Positions 45,857 through 54,636 of a stretch of DNA of 64,000 nucleotides are shown in pieces. Location: the NCBI GenBank assembly GCA_905233695.1, contig CAJODN010000008.1:1-64000 (forward strand). The letters run 5' to 3'. Positions within the stretch are counted from its first letter, which is position 1, and every line of letters starts with the position of its first letter. The notes under the pieces are model-generated. The model saw only the letters and a program-made list of their open reading frames with translations. It was not told where the DNA came from and made no database searches. The translations under genes were made by a program, and so were the position numbers. The stretch is from an uncultured Lachnospiraceae bacterium. GTDB lineage: Bacteria; Bacillota; Clostridia; Lachnospirales; Lachnospiraceae.

Positions 45857-46489
45857 ATGGACAAAATGGAAATTACAAAATATGTTGTCGGACCGGTAAT
45901 GACGAACTGCTACTTTGTTGCTAACAAGGATACGAAGGAGGCTTTAATCGTAGACCCCGGCGACGAAGCTAATCTTTTGATAGACAGAATTACACTAAGC
46001 GAATTAAAGCCCGTGGCTATACTTTTAACCCATGGTCATTTTGATCATGTGGGAGCCGTATCCGAGCTCAAGGATGAATTCGACATCCCCGTTTATGCAG
46101 GGGAGCATGAATTCGACACAATTAAGGATCCCCACATTAATCGTTCGGGATTCTTTGACAGGGTTCCGACTGTTTACAGTGCCGATATTCCTTTGAAGGA
46201 TGATGAAGTAATTGAGCTTGCAGGCTTCAAGATTAAGGTTCTCTTTACACCCGGTCATACCCCGGGAGGCGTGTGTTATTATTTTCCTGATGAAAATGTG
46301 CTTTTTTCGGGCGACACTCTTTTCTATAATTCAGTTGGCAGAACCGACTTCCCTCTTAGTTCGGGAGAAGCGCTTATAAAGGGAATAAAAGAGAAGCTTA
46401 TGACATTGGATGACAGTGTTATTGTTCTTACGGGACATGATGCAAGCACTACAATCGGCGAGGAGAGAATGCATAATCCGTATCTGTAG
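45857..46489 (+). CDS. MBL-fold metallohydrolase (glyoxalase II-like)
   Basis: The 210-residue protein has the metal motif THGHFDHVGA, then HTPGG, SGDTLF and TGHDAST, as in hydroxyacylglutathione hydrolase-like proteins. A longer reading from TTG at 45836 overlaps the relA stop; I prefer ATG 45857, although its spacing to AAAGGA is long (12 bases). Placed between rel and hemZ, it matches the usual rel-MBL-hemZ-hisS order of Clostridia. Its substrate is unknown. Confidence 0.88.
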   Translation: MDKMEITKYVVGPVMTNCYFVANKDTKEALIVDPGDEANLLIDRITLSELKPVAILLTHGHFDHVGAVSELKDEFDIPVYAGEHEFDTIKDPHINRSGFFDRVPTVYSADIPLKDDEVIELAGFKIKVLFTPGHTPGGVCYYFPDENVLFSGDTLFYNSVGRTDFPLSSGEALIKGIKEKLMTLDDSVIVLTGHDASTTIGEERMHNPYL

Positions 46490-46501
46490 GATTAAAGTAA
46501 G

Positions 46502-47968
46502 ATGATAATTGTTAAGCTTAATTATGATAATTTTGAATACGATATTTATTCTTTGGTTAAGGCATTTTATCCTAAGGAAGATATAAAGTTCTCGAAGGAT
46601 TGGCCGGAGGGTAACATATCGTATTTTCTTGTGATTGATTATATTGAAGAAAGAATCGAGCTTGAGCTATATAATGGCGAACACACCCTAATCTACCAAG
46701 ATGACATCTATGCCGACCATAGCGACAGGAAAGAAACCAAGAACAGGCTTAAGAGACTTATATATTACTGCTTCAATAAGGAGACCGGAATAGAGCTTCC
46801 GTGGGGGACGCTAAGCGGAATAAGACCTGTTAAGATACCCCTTCGCCTTATGGAAAAGGGGGAGAGTGACGATAGTATTCGTTCCTATATGAAAAGCACT
46901 TATCTTGCAACTTATGATAAGATTGACCTTTCAATAGATATTGCAAGGCGGGAGCTTGGCTTGATAAGTGACATTAATTGCGATACCGATTACAGCCTGT
47001 ACATCGGGATTCCTTTTTGCCCGAGCACGTGTCTTTATTGTTCCTTTACATCATACGCTTACGGTATGTGGGAAGATAAGGTTTCTTCTTACCTTGATGC
47101 GCTTCGTAAGGAGATGGAATTCATAGCGGACAGTATTCGAGATAAGAATCTTACGACGGTATATATAGGAGGCGGGACGCCAACGTCTCTGTCGGAACAC
47201 TACCTTGATAAATTACTTACCATGATAGAAGACACATTTCCCATAGAGAAGACGAAGGAGTACTGCATTGAAGCGGGGCGTGCGGATTCCATAACAAGAG
47301 ATAAGCTTAAGATAATGAAAGCCCACGGTGTTAACAGAATCTCCGTTAATCCGCAGACTATGAATGATAAGACACTGAAGCTTATCGGAAGGCACCACAC
47401 AACCGAGGATGTTAAGGAAAGCTTCAAGATGGCAAAGGAAGAGGGCTTTAATAATATCAATATGGATATTATAATCGGGCTTCCCGGGGAAGATATAGAT
47501 GATTTATCTTATACATTAGGGGAAATATCAAATCTTAACCCCGACAGTCTTACGGTTCACTCCCTTGCGTTAAAGAGGAGCGCACGGCTTAATATTAATA
47601 AGGAAGAATATGACAGTTATATCATAGAGAATTCCATGAATCATATGGAAAATGCGAAGGCAACGGCAGAGAATCTCGGCATGAAGCCCTACTATCTATA
47701 CAGGCAGAAGAATATGGCGGGGAACCTGGAGAACATCGGATACGCCAAGACTTGTAAGGAAGGTCTCTATAATATCTTGATAATGGAAGAAAAACAGACT
47801 ATAATTGCACTTGGTGCAGGTGCCATGTGTAAATATGTTACAGATAATGGATATACCGTCACTCGTTCCGAAAATGTGAAGGATCCGGGACTGTATATTG
47901 ACAGAATAGATGATATGATCGAAAGAAAAAAAGAGAAATTGGAGGAAATAGGATGGCTAAAGGGTTAA
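46502..47968 (+). CDS. hemZ: Coproporphyrinogen dehydrogenase HemZ-type radical SAM protein
   Basis: The 488-residue protein has an N-terminal domain of about 155 residues and a radical SAM domain with the cluster motif CPSTCLYC (CxxxCxxC) and GGGTPTSLS. It matches HemZ proteins found beside hisS in Firmicutes. Activity in haem synthesis is not proven for this branch, and no other haem genes are here. It overlaps hisS by 16 bases. Confidence 0.9.
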   Translation: MIIVKLNYDNFEYDIYSLVKAFYPKEDIKFSKDWPEGNISYFLVIDYIEERIELELYNGEHTLIYQDDIYADHSDRKETKNRLKRLIYYCFNKETGIELPWGTLSGIRPVKIPLRLMEKGESDDSIRSYMKSTYLATYDKIDLSIDIARRELGLISDINCDTDYSLYIGIPFCPSTCLYCSFTSYAYGMWEDKVSSYLDALRKEMEFIADSIRDKNLTTVYIGGGTPTSLSEHYLDKLLTMIEDTFPIEKTKEYCIEAGRADSITRDKLKIMKAHGVNRISVNPQTMNDKTLKLIGRHHTTEDVKESFKMAKEEGFNNINMDIIIGLPGEDIDDLSYTLGEISNLNPDSLTVHSLALKRSARLNINKEEYDSYIIENSMNHMENAKATAENLGMKPYYLYRQKNMAGNLENIGYAKTCKEGLYNILIMEEKQTIIALGAGAMCKYVTDNGYTVTRSENVKDPGLYIDRIDDMIERKKEKLEEIGWLKG

Positions 47969-49218
47969 GTAAGAAGCCTGTTAACGGTATGAAGGACATT
48001 ATGCCACGGGAAATGGAGATAAGAGACTACGTAACCAAGGTTATTAAGGATACCTACAGAAGCTTCGGATATACGCCGATTGAGACTCCCGCTATGGAGA
48101 ATATCGCTAATCTAAGCGGTAAGCTTGGCGGTGAAAATGAGAAATTAATCTTCAAGGTGCTTAAAAGAGGCGAGAAATTAAAGATTAAGGAAGCGGAGGA
48201 AGAATCGGATGTGGTGGACTACGGTCTTAGATATGACTTGACGGTTCCGCTAAGCCGTTACTACGCCGCTAATGCCAATGACTTAATTAAACCCTTCAAA
48301 GCCTTGCAAATCGGCTCTGTATGGCGTGCCGACAGACCGCAAAGGGGCAGATACAGGCAGTTTACCCAGTGTGATATCGACATCTTAGGTGAACCCGGTA
48401 ACACTGCAGAGATTGAGTTGATACTTGCTACAACTACCACTCTTTCGAAACTTGGATTTGAGAATTTCGAGGTTAGAATCAACGAACGAAGAATCCTGAA
48501 AGCCATGGCGGAGAAATCGGGATTCAACCAGGAAAGCCTTGATGAAGTGTACATTATTCTCGATAAAATGGACAAAATCGGCTTAGAAGGCGTGAAGGAC
48601 GAACTACTGGGAAAAGGCTATGATGAGGAAGTTGTTAACTCATATATCAACTTATTCACAATTTTAGAGGGAAAAAGTGATATAAATGAGTCAATTTCGG
48701 CACTTTATGCACAATTAGAGGGATTTCTCGACGAAAATGTGAAGAAGTCCCTAGAGGAAATCGGCGAAGCGGTAAATTCATTAAAGACGGCAAAGTTCGA
48801 CCTGGTATTCGATCCTACACTTGTAAGAGGAATGAGTTATTATACGGGAACAATATTTGAAATCGCCATTCCTGAGTTCGGCGGAAGTTGCGGAGGCGGA
48901 GGAAGATACGACGAAATGGTTAAGAGGTTTGCGGGAATAGACGTTCCTGCTTGCGGATTCTCAATCGGATTCGAGAGAATAATTCTTCTGCTTCTGGAAA
49001 GAGATTTCAAGATTCCGGAGAGCGGTGAGAAGGTGGCATACTTAATCGATAAGAAGCTTCCCTTTGATAAGTATATTGATATTATGAGGGAAGCCGACAA
49101 GAAGAGGGATGAAGGTCAGACCATTCTCGTATGTAAGATGAATAAGAATAAGAAGTTCCAAAAGGATCAGCTAAGAGAAGCCGGATATGAGAACTTTAAA
49201 GAGTTCTTCGCAGACTAG
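47953..49218 (+). CDS. hisS: Histidyl-tRNA synthetase
   Basis: This class II synthetase charges tRNA-His. Motif 2 is seen in IGSVWRADRPQRGRYRQF, the histidine signature in LVRGMSYYTGTIFE, and motif 3 in ACGFSIGFERI. The length of 421 residues is typical. It overlaps hemZ by 16 bases; AGGAGGAAATAGG precedes the ATG. Confidence 0.97.
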   Translation: MAKGLSKKPVNGMKDIMPREMEIRDYVTKVIKDTYRSFGYTPIETPAMENIANLSGKLGGENEKLIFKVLKRGEKLKIKEAEEESDVVDYGLRYDLTVPLSRYYAANANDLIKPFKALQIGSVWRADRPQRGRYRQFTQCDIDILGEPGNTAEIELILATTTTLSKLGFENFEVRINERRILKAMAEKSGFNQESLDEVYIILDKMDKIGLEGVKDELLGKGYDEEVVNSYINLFTILEGKSDINESISALYAQLEGFLDENVKKSLEEIGEAVNSLKTAKFDLVFDPTLVRGMSYYTGTIFEIAIPEFGGSCGGGGRYDEMVKRFAGIDVPACGFSIGFERIILLLLERDFKIPESGEKVAYLIDKKLPFDKYIDIMREADKKRDEGQTILVCKMNKNKKFQKDQLREAGYENFKEFFAD

Positions 49219-49276
49219 AAGAGCTTTTTGCAGAATTCAGAACTTTTCAAAATAAAGAGATAAACGGAGGAATGAT

Positions 49277-51064
49277 ATGGCAGAGTCACTAAACGGTTTA
49301 AAAAGAAGCCACAGATGTACAGAGGTTAGTAATGAATTAATTGATAAGAAAGTCACGGTTATGGGCTGGGTTCAGAAGAGACGTAACCTGGGAGGTCTTA
49401 TATTCGTAGATCTTCGTGACAGAAGCGGTCTTCTTCAGATTGTATTCGACGAACCCGTAATCGGTAAGGAGGGCTTCGATAAGGCTTATACCTTAAGAAA
49501 CGAATTCGTAATCGCTGTTGAAGGAACTGTTAAGAAGAGAGAAGCGGCTGTAAATGAAAGCCTTAAGACCGGTGACATAGAAGTTATCGCGTCATCTCTT
49601 CGAATTCTTTCCGAAGCAGAGACGCCGCCGTTTCCTATAGAAGAAGGAATTACGACTAAGGATGAGCTTAGACTTAAGCATAGATACTTAGACTTACGGC
49701 GTCCCGACTTAAGAGACAATCTTATTCTCAGAAGCAGAGTATGTAATATCGTGAGAAATTTCCTGATAGACGAAGGCTTTATTGAGATTGAGACACCAAT
49801 CCTCCAGAAGTCAACACCGGAAGGAGCAAGAGATTACCTTGTGCCGAGCCGTGTTCATCCCGGGGAATTCTACGCGCTTCCACAGTCGCCCCAGCTCTTT
49901 AAGCAGCTTCTTATGTGCTCGGGCTTTGATAGGTATTTCCAGATTGCGAAATGCTTTAGAGACGAGGACCTTAGGGCTGACAGACAGCCGGAATTTACTC
50001 AGATTGATATGGAATTATCATTCGTAGATATGGATGATGTAATTGATGTAAATGAGAGGCTTCTTAAGAGAGTATTCAAGGAAGCAATCGGAGTAGATGT
50101 AAGCCTTCCGATCCGGAGGATGTCGTGGCAGGAAGCTATGGACAGATTCGGAACGGATAAGCCGGACGTTAGATTCGGAATGGAGCTTAAGGATGTATCC
50201 GAAGTTGTTCGCGGTTGTGAGTTCGGTGTGTTCTCGGGAGCCATTGAAAACGGCGGTTCTGTTCGCGGAATCAACGTCAAAGGTCAGGGTTCAATGTCTC
50301 GAAAGAAGATAGATAAGCTTGTTGAGTATGCTAAGGGCGTGGGAGCGAAAGGTCTTGCATACCTCTGTGTCAACGATGACGGTTCGTATAAGTCAAGCTT
50401 CGCTAAGTTCATGACAGAGGATGAACTCTCTAATCTTGTAAATGCTTTAGAAGGCGAGCCCGGTGACTTACTCCTTTTTGCAGCTGATAAAGATAAAATC
50501 GTATGGGAAGTTTTAGGAAGCCTAAGGTGCAACTTGGCAGCTGAGCTTGACCTGATTCCGAAGGATGAATTCGCATTTCTCTGGATAACAGACTTCCCTC
50601 TCTTTGAGTATTCGGAGGATCAGGAGAGATACGTGGCTATGCACCATCCCTTTACCATGCCGTATGAAGAAGATATAGAATATCTTATCTCCGATCCTGC
50701 AAAGGTTCGCGCCATTGCATACGATATCGTGCTTAACGGTTGCGAGCTTGGCGGAGGTAGTATAAGAATACACAGAGAAGATGTGCAGAAGAAGATGTTC
50801 GAAGCATTGGGACTCAGTGAAGAAGTGGCGAACGAGAGGTTCGGCTTCCTTCTTGATGCTTTCAGCTACGGAGTTCCGCCCCATGCAGGTCTTGCCTATG
50901 GCCTTGACAGAATGGTAATGCTTATGTGCGGCGCCGACTCCATCCGCGACGTCATCGCCTTCCCTAAAGTTAAGGATGCTTCGTGTCTAATGACAGAAGC
51001 ACCGACGGCAGTTGACGATGCCCAACTGGAAGAATTAGGACTTAAGATAGAGATAGCCGAGTAA
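49277..51064 (+). CDS. aspS: Aspartyl-tRNA synthetase
   Basis: This is a bacterial-type AspRS of 595 residues with an N-terminal OB-fold anticodon domain (VMGWVQKRRNLGGLIFVDLRD), the class II core (FRDEDLRADRQPEFTQID is motif 2, GLAYGLDRMVML is motif 3) and the GAD insertion. The usual hisS-aspS pair is kept. The terminator hairpin is partly inside the last codons. Confidence 0.98.
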   Translation: MAESLNGLKRSHRCTEVSNELIDKKVTVMGWVQKRRNLGGLIFVDLRDRSGLLQIVFDEPVIGKEGFDKAYTLRNEFVIAVEGTVKKREAAVNESLKTGDIEVIASSLRILSEAETPPFPIEEGITTKDELRLKHRYLDLRRPDLRDNLILRSRVCNIVRNFLIDEGFIEIETPILQKSTPEGARDYLVPSRVHPGEFYALPQSPQLFKQLLMCSGFDRYFQIAKCFRDEDLRADRQPEFTQIDMELSFVDMDDVIDVNERLLKRVFKEAIGVDVSLPIRRMSWQEAMDRFGTDKPDVRFGMELKDVSEVVRGCEFGVFSGAIENGGSVRGINVKGQGSMSRKKIDKLVEYAKGVGAKGLAYLCVNDDGSYKSSFAKFMTEDELSNLVNALEGEPGDLLLFAADKDKIVWEVLGSLRCNLAAELDLIPKDEFAFLWITDFPLFEYSEDQERYVAMHHPFTMPYEEDIEYLISDPAKVRAIAYDIVLNGCELGGGSIRIHREDVQKKMFEALGLSEEVANERFGFLLDAFSYGVPPHAGLAYGLDRMVMLMCGADSIRDVIAFPKVKDASCLMTEAPTAVDDAQLEELGLKIEIAE

Positions 51065-51078
51065 TCGGCTATTTTTTT
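51053..51078 (+). terminator. Terminator overlapping the aspS stop codon
   Basis: ATAGCCGA (51053-51060) and TCGGCTAT (51065-51072) with a GTAA loop, then TTTTTT. The left arm lies in the coding sequence and the loop contains the stop. Confidence 0.92.
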
Positions 51079-51079
51079 C

Positions 51080-51109
51080 TTGCAAACAACCTACAAATAT
51101 AGGTATAAT
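51080..51109 (+). promoter_or_regulatory. Promoter for the flavin reductase gene
   Basis: TTGCAA (51080-51085), an 18-base spacer and a perfect TATAAT (51104-51109). Confidence 0.65.
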
Positions 51110-51171
51110 ATTTATAAGTGAGAAAAGAGAAGGGTTACTACATAATGTATTCTAGCCAGAGGGGGTAAGAT

Positions 51172-51678
51172 ATGCACACATTTCAACCATATCCAATCGA
51201 ATTATACGAAGCCAATCCATTCACGCTTATTGCGGATCAATGGTACACCATTACCGCAGAGAAGGACGGCAAGGTCAACACTATGACTGCATCCTGGGGA
51301 ACGCTCGGTAGTCTCTGGGGTAAATATGTTGCCGTTATCTACGTTCGTGAATCAAGATATACGCATGAATTCTTAGACGCGTGCGAATATTTCTCAATTA
51401 CTAATTATGCTAAGGGCAACAGAAGCGCTCTTAAGTATCTCGGAAGCGTATCCGGCCGTGACGAAGACAAGATTGCCGGCGCAAGATTCCACATTAACTA
51501 CCACGAAGGCGTACCTTTTATTGATGAAGGTACATTCAGCTTAATATGTAAGAAGATGTCAAGAACCGAAATTACTCCGGATCAGTTCATTGACCCGAGT
51601 ATTAAGGAAGACTGGTATAGGAACGGTGATTATCATACCATGTATGTGGGCGAGATAATACAGGCACTGGCAAGATAA
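51172..51678 (+). CDS. Flavin reductase family protein
   Basis: The 168-residue protein has the FMN-binding split-barrel fold of the flavin reductase-like family (NTMTASWGTLGSLWGKYVAVIYV is the typical flavin-binding start). It likely transfers electrons from NAD(P)H to a flavin or a partner; the partner is unknown. The ATG follows AGAGGGGG. It lies 25 bases before the GGDEF-EAL gene, probably in one transcript. Confidence 0.88.
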   Translation: MHTFQPYPIELYEANPFTLIADQWYTITAEKDGKVNTMTASWGTLGSLWGKYVAVIYVRESRYTHEFLDACEYFSITNYAKGNRSALKYLGSVSGRDEDKIAGARFHINYHEGVPFIDEGTFSLICKKMSRTEITPDQFIDPSIKEDWYRNGDYHTMYVGEIIQALAR

Positions 51679-51703
51679 TAGTGAACAAAGAAGGTGAGTT
51701 AGT

Positions 51704-54358
51704 ATGTTCTATATAAAGGATGATTATACTAAGGAAATTCCCCAGAGCGAAGCGGGAATCAGTCTTACAGCATATCACCAGACGAAAGATTTACAGACAT
51801 ATCTTTGCAAGATGAGTAATGTATACACGGTGTCCCTTATGAAGGACACCGGTGTTTTTAATGTCTACTTTGGCTCCGATGAAGAGAAGGAGACCATTAA
51901 GAAGATGGTTAGTCTCGATATGTTCAACGATCTTTGTTCGCAATTCACAAGCCCTTGTATTGAAACGGTCGTATCTTATGACACGGGTATCGATTACCTT
52001 GAAATGGTGGGATTCGCTATCTGTGATAATGATAAGAATGTCATCGGTCTCAGTGTTATGTGGGGCGTTCTTAATGATACGGATAGCGCCGATATTCCGG
52101 CTTGTCTTGCTACGACAACTAAGGAAGATTTTGATAAGACGGTGGAATTTACCGAGTACATGCTTAAGCATTTCTACCATGAGAAATTCTATGCGATAGG
52201 CTTAGAATCACACTTAAGCCGAGCCGAGGCCATAGGCAAGGATCTTGAGAAGCAGTTATCTAAGAATGAAGTTCTGACTAATGTTCTTAAGGCGCTTGAA
52301 TCTGATAAGAACTTCGAAGAGCTTGCTAAGGAAGTTCTCGAGATGACCGGAGAGTATCTTGGAATTGATGATGTTATTCTTCTTCAAGCAGACGAAGATG
52401 ATATTGTGGACTGCATGGTGGAGAGAGCGGCTATTGATGATATGAAGGTTGGCGAGAGCTTCAGCGGTATGAAGGTGTCTGACATTCCTTTCTTTAACGG
52501 CAGGTCGTATACCATTTCTTCCGACAGTACCATGCCGGATGTGTTTACCGATTTCTTTGTAAAAAACGGTATCAGCGCAGGTGTGTTCCTTCCTCTTGAA
52601 GTTAATGATAATCCGGGGCTTTACATAGTATTTATCAGTGTAACTCCTAAGAAATGGACGAATCAGGAGCTGATATTCTTGCAGGATGTTAAGAGGGTTC
52701 TTCAGACTGTACTTATCAAGAGGGTTGCCAAGAATTCTCTTGCAAGTTCGTATACGGTGCTTGAAGCAATCTTAGAGAATGCCGGTTGCGGTATAAGCGT
52801 TGACGACATTAAGGCAGGAAAGAATCTCTATTCCAATGAGAAATATAAGACACTCCTTGATGACGAAGAGGATATGGAGGAGCTAAAGCTTGTTATTTCG
52901 GGTGCAGATAAGAGAGTTACGCATCTGCCGGATTATTACGCTGCGAATTCGGAGAAATGGTTTGATATAACATTTGCCACAAACCATTGGGTAGACGGCA
53001 GGGAAGTAAGAGTTGCTACAATATATGAGACGACGGATGCCAAGAGGTATCAGCAGGAGATTGAGAGACGCGCTAATATCGATTATCTCACCGGTCTCTA
53101 TAATCGTAAGAAATGTGAAGATGACCTTCAGCAGGAAATCAGGAAAGCGAAGACCACTTCTTCAGTGGGCGCGCTTATGTACATAGATCTTGATGACTTC
53201 AAGAATATTAATGATGCCCTCGGTCATAGAGTGGGCGATCACCTTCTCGTAGAGGTTGCCAAGACACTTGATAATATCGTGGGTAAAGACAATATATGTT
53301 ACAGGGTTGGCGGAGATGAATTCGCAATTCTTATTCCGACTACTCAGTACCATAAGCTTGATTCAATTTGCAATAAGATTGTAGACGCATTTTCCAAGAG
53401 CTGGCATTTATCGGAGACAGAGTATTATTGTACAATGTCAATGGGATATGTGTCGTTCCCGACTAACGGAACAGATGTGCAAACGCTTATGCAACGCGCC
53501 GATATTGCCCTTAGCTTTGCTAAGGAGCATGGTAAGAACAGAGTTGAAGAATACAATGAAGAGACAGGAGCCGATTCGGTAAGGCGATTGGATCTGGAGA
53601 AGGCGCTTCGCGATGCCGTTTCCGATGGTTGCAAGGAATTCGAGGTGTATTATCAGCCTGTTGTAAATATTACGGATGGCAAGGCGGAGTGTTGCGGAGC
53701 AGAGGCGCTTCTTAGGTGGCGTTCTAAGGGCTTCGGCTTTATGAATCCGGCGGAATTCATACCGCTTGCTGAATACCTGGGACTCATTGTTCCCATTGGT
53801 GAACATGTTCTTGTGGAGGCTTGTACCAGATGTAAGTATTGGAATGATTTCGGTCATCCCAATTATAAGGTAAATGTTAATCTGTCGGTGGTTCAGCTTG
53901 TTCAAAAGGACATTGTTGAGACGGTACAGCGTGCTATTAATAAGACGGGGATCAACCCCGCTAATCTGACATTGGAGGTTACTGAAGGGTTAGCCGTTAA
54001 TGATATGGATGCTATGAAGAAGGTTCTTAACGGACTTAAGTCCCTTGGGGCAAAGGTCGCACTTGATGACTTCGGTACGGGTTATTCTTCCCTTAATCAC
54101 ATAAGGTCTATGCCTCTTGATGTTATTAAGATTGATAAATGCTTTGTGGACGGCGTAGGAGATAACGCATTTTCGGATGCGTTCGTTAAGACGGTATCTA
54201 AGCTTGCAGATGCAATTGACGTTAATGTCTGCGTGGAAGGTGTTGAGGAAGAGAGACAGAGAGATGCCTTAGACGATATGAATGTCCAGATGATACAGGG
54301 CTTCTTATATGATAAGCCGCTTCCCAAGGATGAATTCGAGAGGAAATATCTGGCATGA
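51704..54358 (+). CDS. Cytoplasmic GGDEF-EAL protein (c-di-GMP turnover)
   Basis: The 884-residue protein has no membrane helix. The N-terminal 440 residues hold at least one GAF-like sensor region (about residues 195-350) and a PAS-like stretch. The diguanylate cyclase motif GGDEF is intact (536-540), without an obvious RxxD inhibitory site just before it. The EAL domain begins with EALLRW (667-669), and NVNLS, EVTEG, DDFGTGYSS and EGVEE are present, so both activities may be alive. It probably sets c-di-GMP level in response to a cytoplasmic signal. It overlaps the next small gene by ATGA. Confidence 0.93.
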   Translation: MFYIKDDYTKEIPQSEAGISLTAYHQTKDLQTYLCKMSNVYTVSLMKDTGVFNVYFGSDEEKETIKKMVSLDMFNDLCSQFTSPCIETVVSYDTGIDYLEMVGFAICDNDKNVIGLSVMWGVLNDTDSADIPACLATTTKEDFDKTVEFTEYMLKHFYHEKFYAIGLESHLSRAEAIGKDLEKQLSKNEVLTNVLKALESDKNFEELAKEVLEMTGEYLGIDDVILLQADEDDIVDCMVERAAIDDMKVGESFSGMKVSDIPFFNGRSYTISSDSTMPDVFTDFFVKNGISAGVFLPLEVNDNPGLYIVFISVTPKKWTNQELIFLQDVKRVLQTVLIKRVAKNSLASSYTVLEAILENAGCGISVDDIKAGKNLYSNEKYKTLLDDEEDMEELKLVISGADKRVTHLPDYYAANSEKWFDITFATNHWVDGREVRVATIYETTDAKRYQQEIERRANIDYLTGLYNRKKCEDDLQQEIRKAKTTSSVGALMYIDLDDFKNINDALGHRVGDHLLVEVAKTLDNIVGKDNICYRVGGDEFAILIPTTQYHKLDSICNKIVDAFSKSWHLSETEYYCTMSMGYVSFPTNGTDVQTLMQRADIALSFAKEHGKNRVEEYNEETGADSVRRLDLEKALRDAVSDGCKEFEVYYQPVVNITDGKAECCGAEALLRWRSKGFGFMNPAEFIPLAEYLGLIVPIGEHVLVEACTRCKYWNDFGHPNYKVNVNLSVVQLVQKDIVETVQRAINKTGINPANLTLEVTEGLAVNDMDAMKKVLNGLKSLGAKVALDDFGTGYSSLNHIRSMPLDVIKIDKCFVDGVGDNAFSDAFVKTVSKLADAIDVNVCVEGVEEERQRDALDDMNVQMIQGFLYDKPLPKDEFERKYLA

Positions 54359-54534
54359 GTGTAAGTAATTGTGAGGAATGCAATAATTATGTATATGATG
54401 ATGAGGACGAGTGCTATACTTGCGAAATGGACTTAGACGAGGATGACATGGTTAAGTTCTTAACCGGCAGTACGGCGGACTGTCCGTATTATCAGTCGAA
54501 TGATGATTACAGAATTGTAAGACACCAGATGTGA
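54355..54534 (+). CDS. Small Cys-rich acidic protein (DUF6472-like)
   Basis: This ORF of 59 residues overlaps the GGDEF-EAL stop by four bases (ATGA), so translation is coupled. It starts MSVSNCEECNNYVYD and has a CxxC, then CYTC, a very acidic middle, a CPYY motif and the ending DDYRIVRHQM. The four or five cysteines suggest a metal site. It matches my memory of the Lachnospiraceae family named DUF6472, which I cannot confirm here. Its coupling to the c-di-GMP gene might mean a linked role, but such small genes occur in many contexts. Confidence 0.7.
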   Translation: MSVSNCEECNNYVYDDEDECYTCEMDLDEDDMVKFLTGSTADCPYYQSNDDYRIVRHQM

Positions 54535-54636
54535 TAAGGAGGAACCCGCTTGCGGGAGGATTCCTTATTGCACGGCGACGTTTTGCGAAGCAAAATGTTG
54601 GTTATGTGAAATATATTATAACGAGGGGGGTTACAA
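54535..54636. other. Hairpins between the small Cys-rich gene and galT
   Basis: CCCGC-TT-GCGGG within a larger AAGGA/TCCTT stem (about 54537-54567) and CGTTTTGC-GAA-GCAAAATG (about 54580-54599). Neither has a T run on the plus strand, so they may be processing or weak stop signals. Confidence 0.4.
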
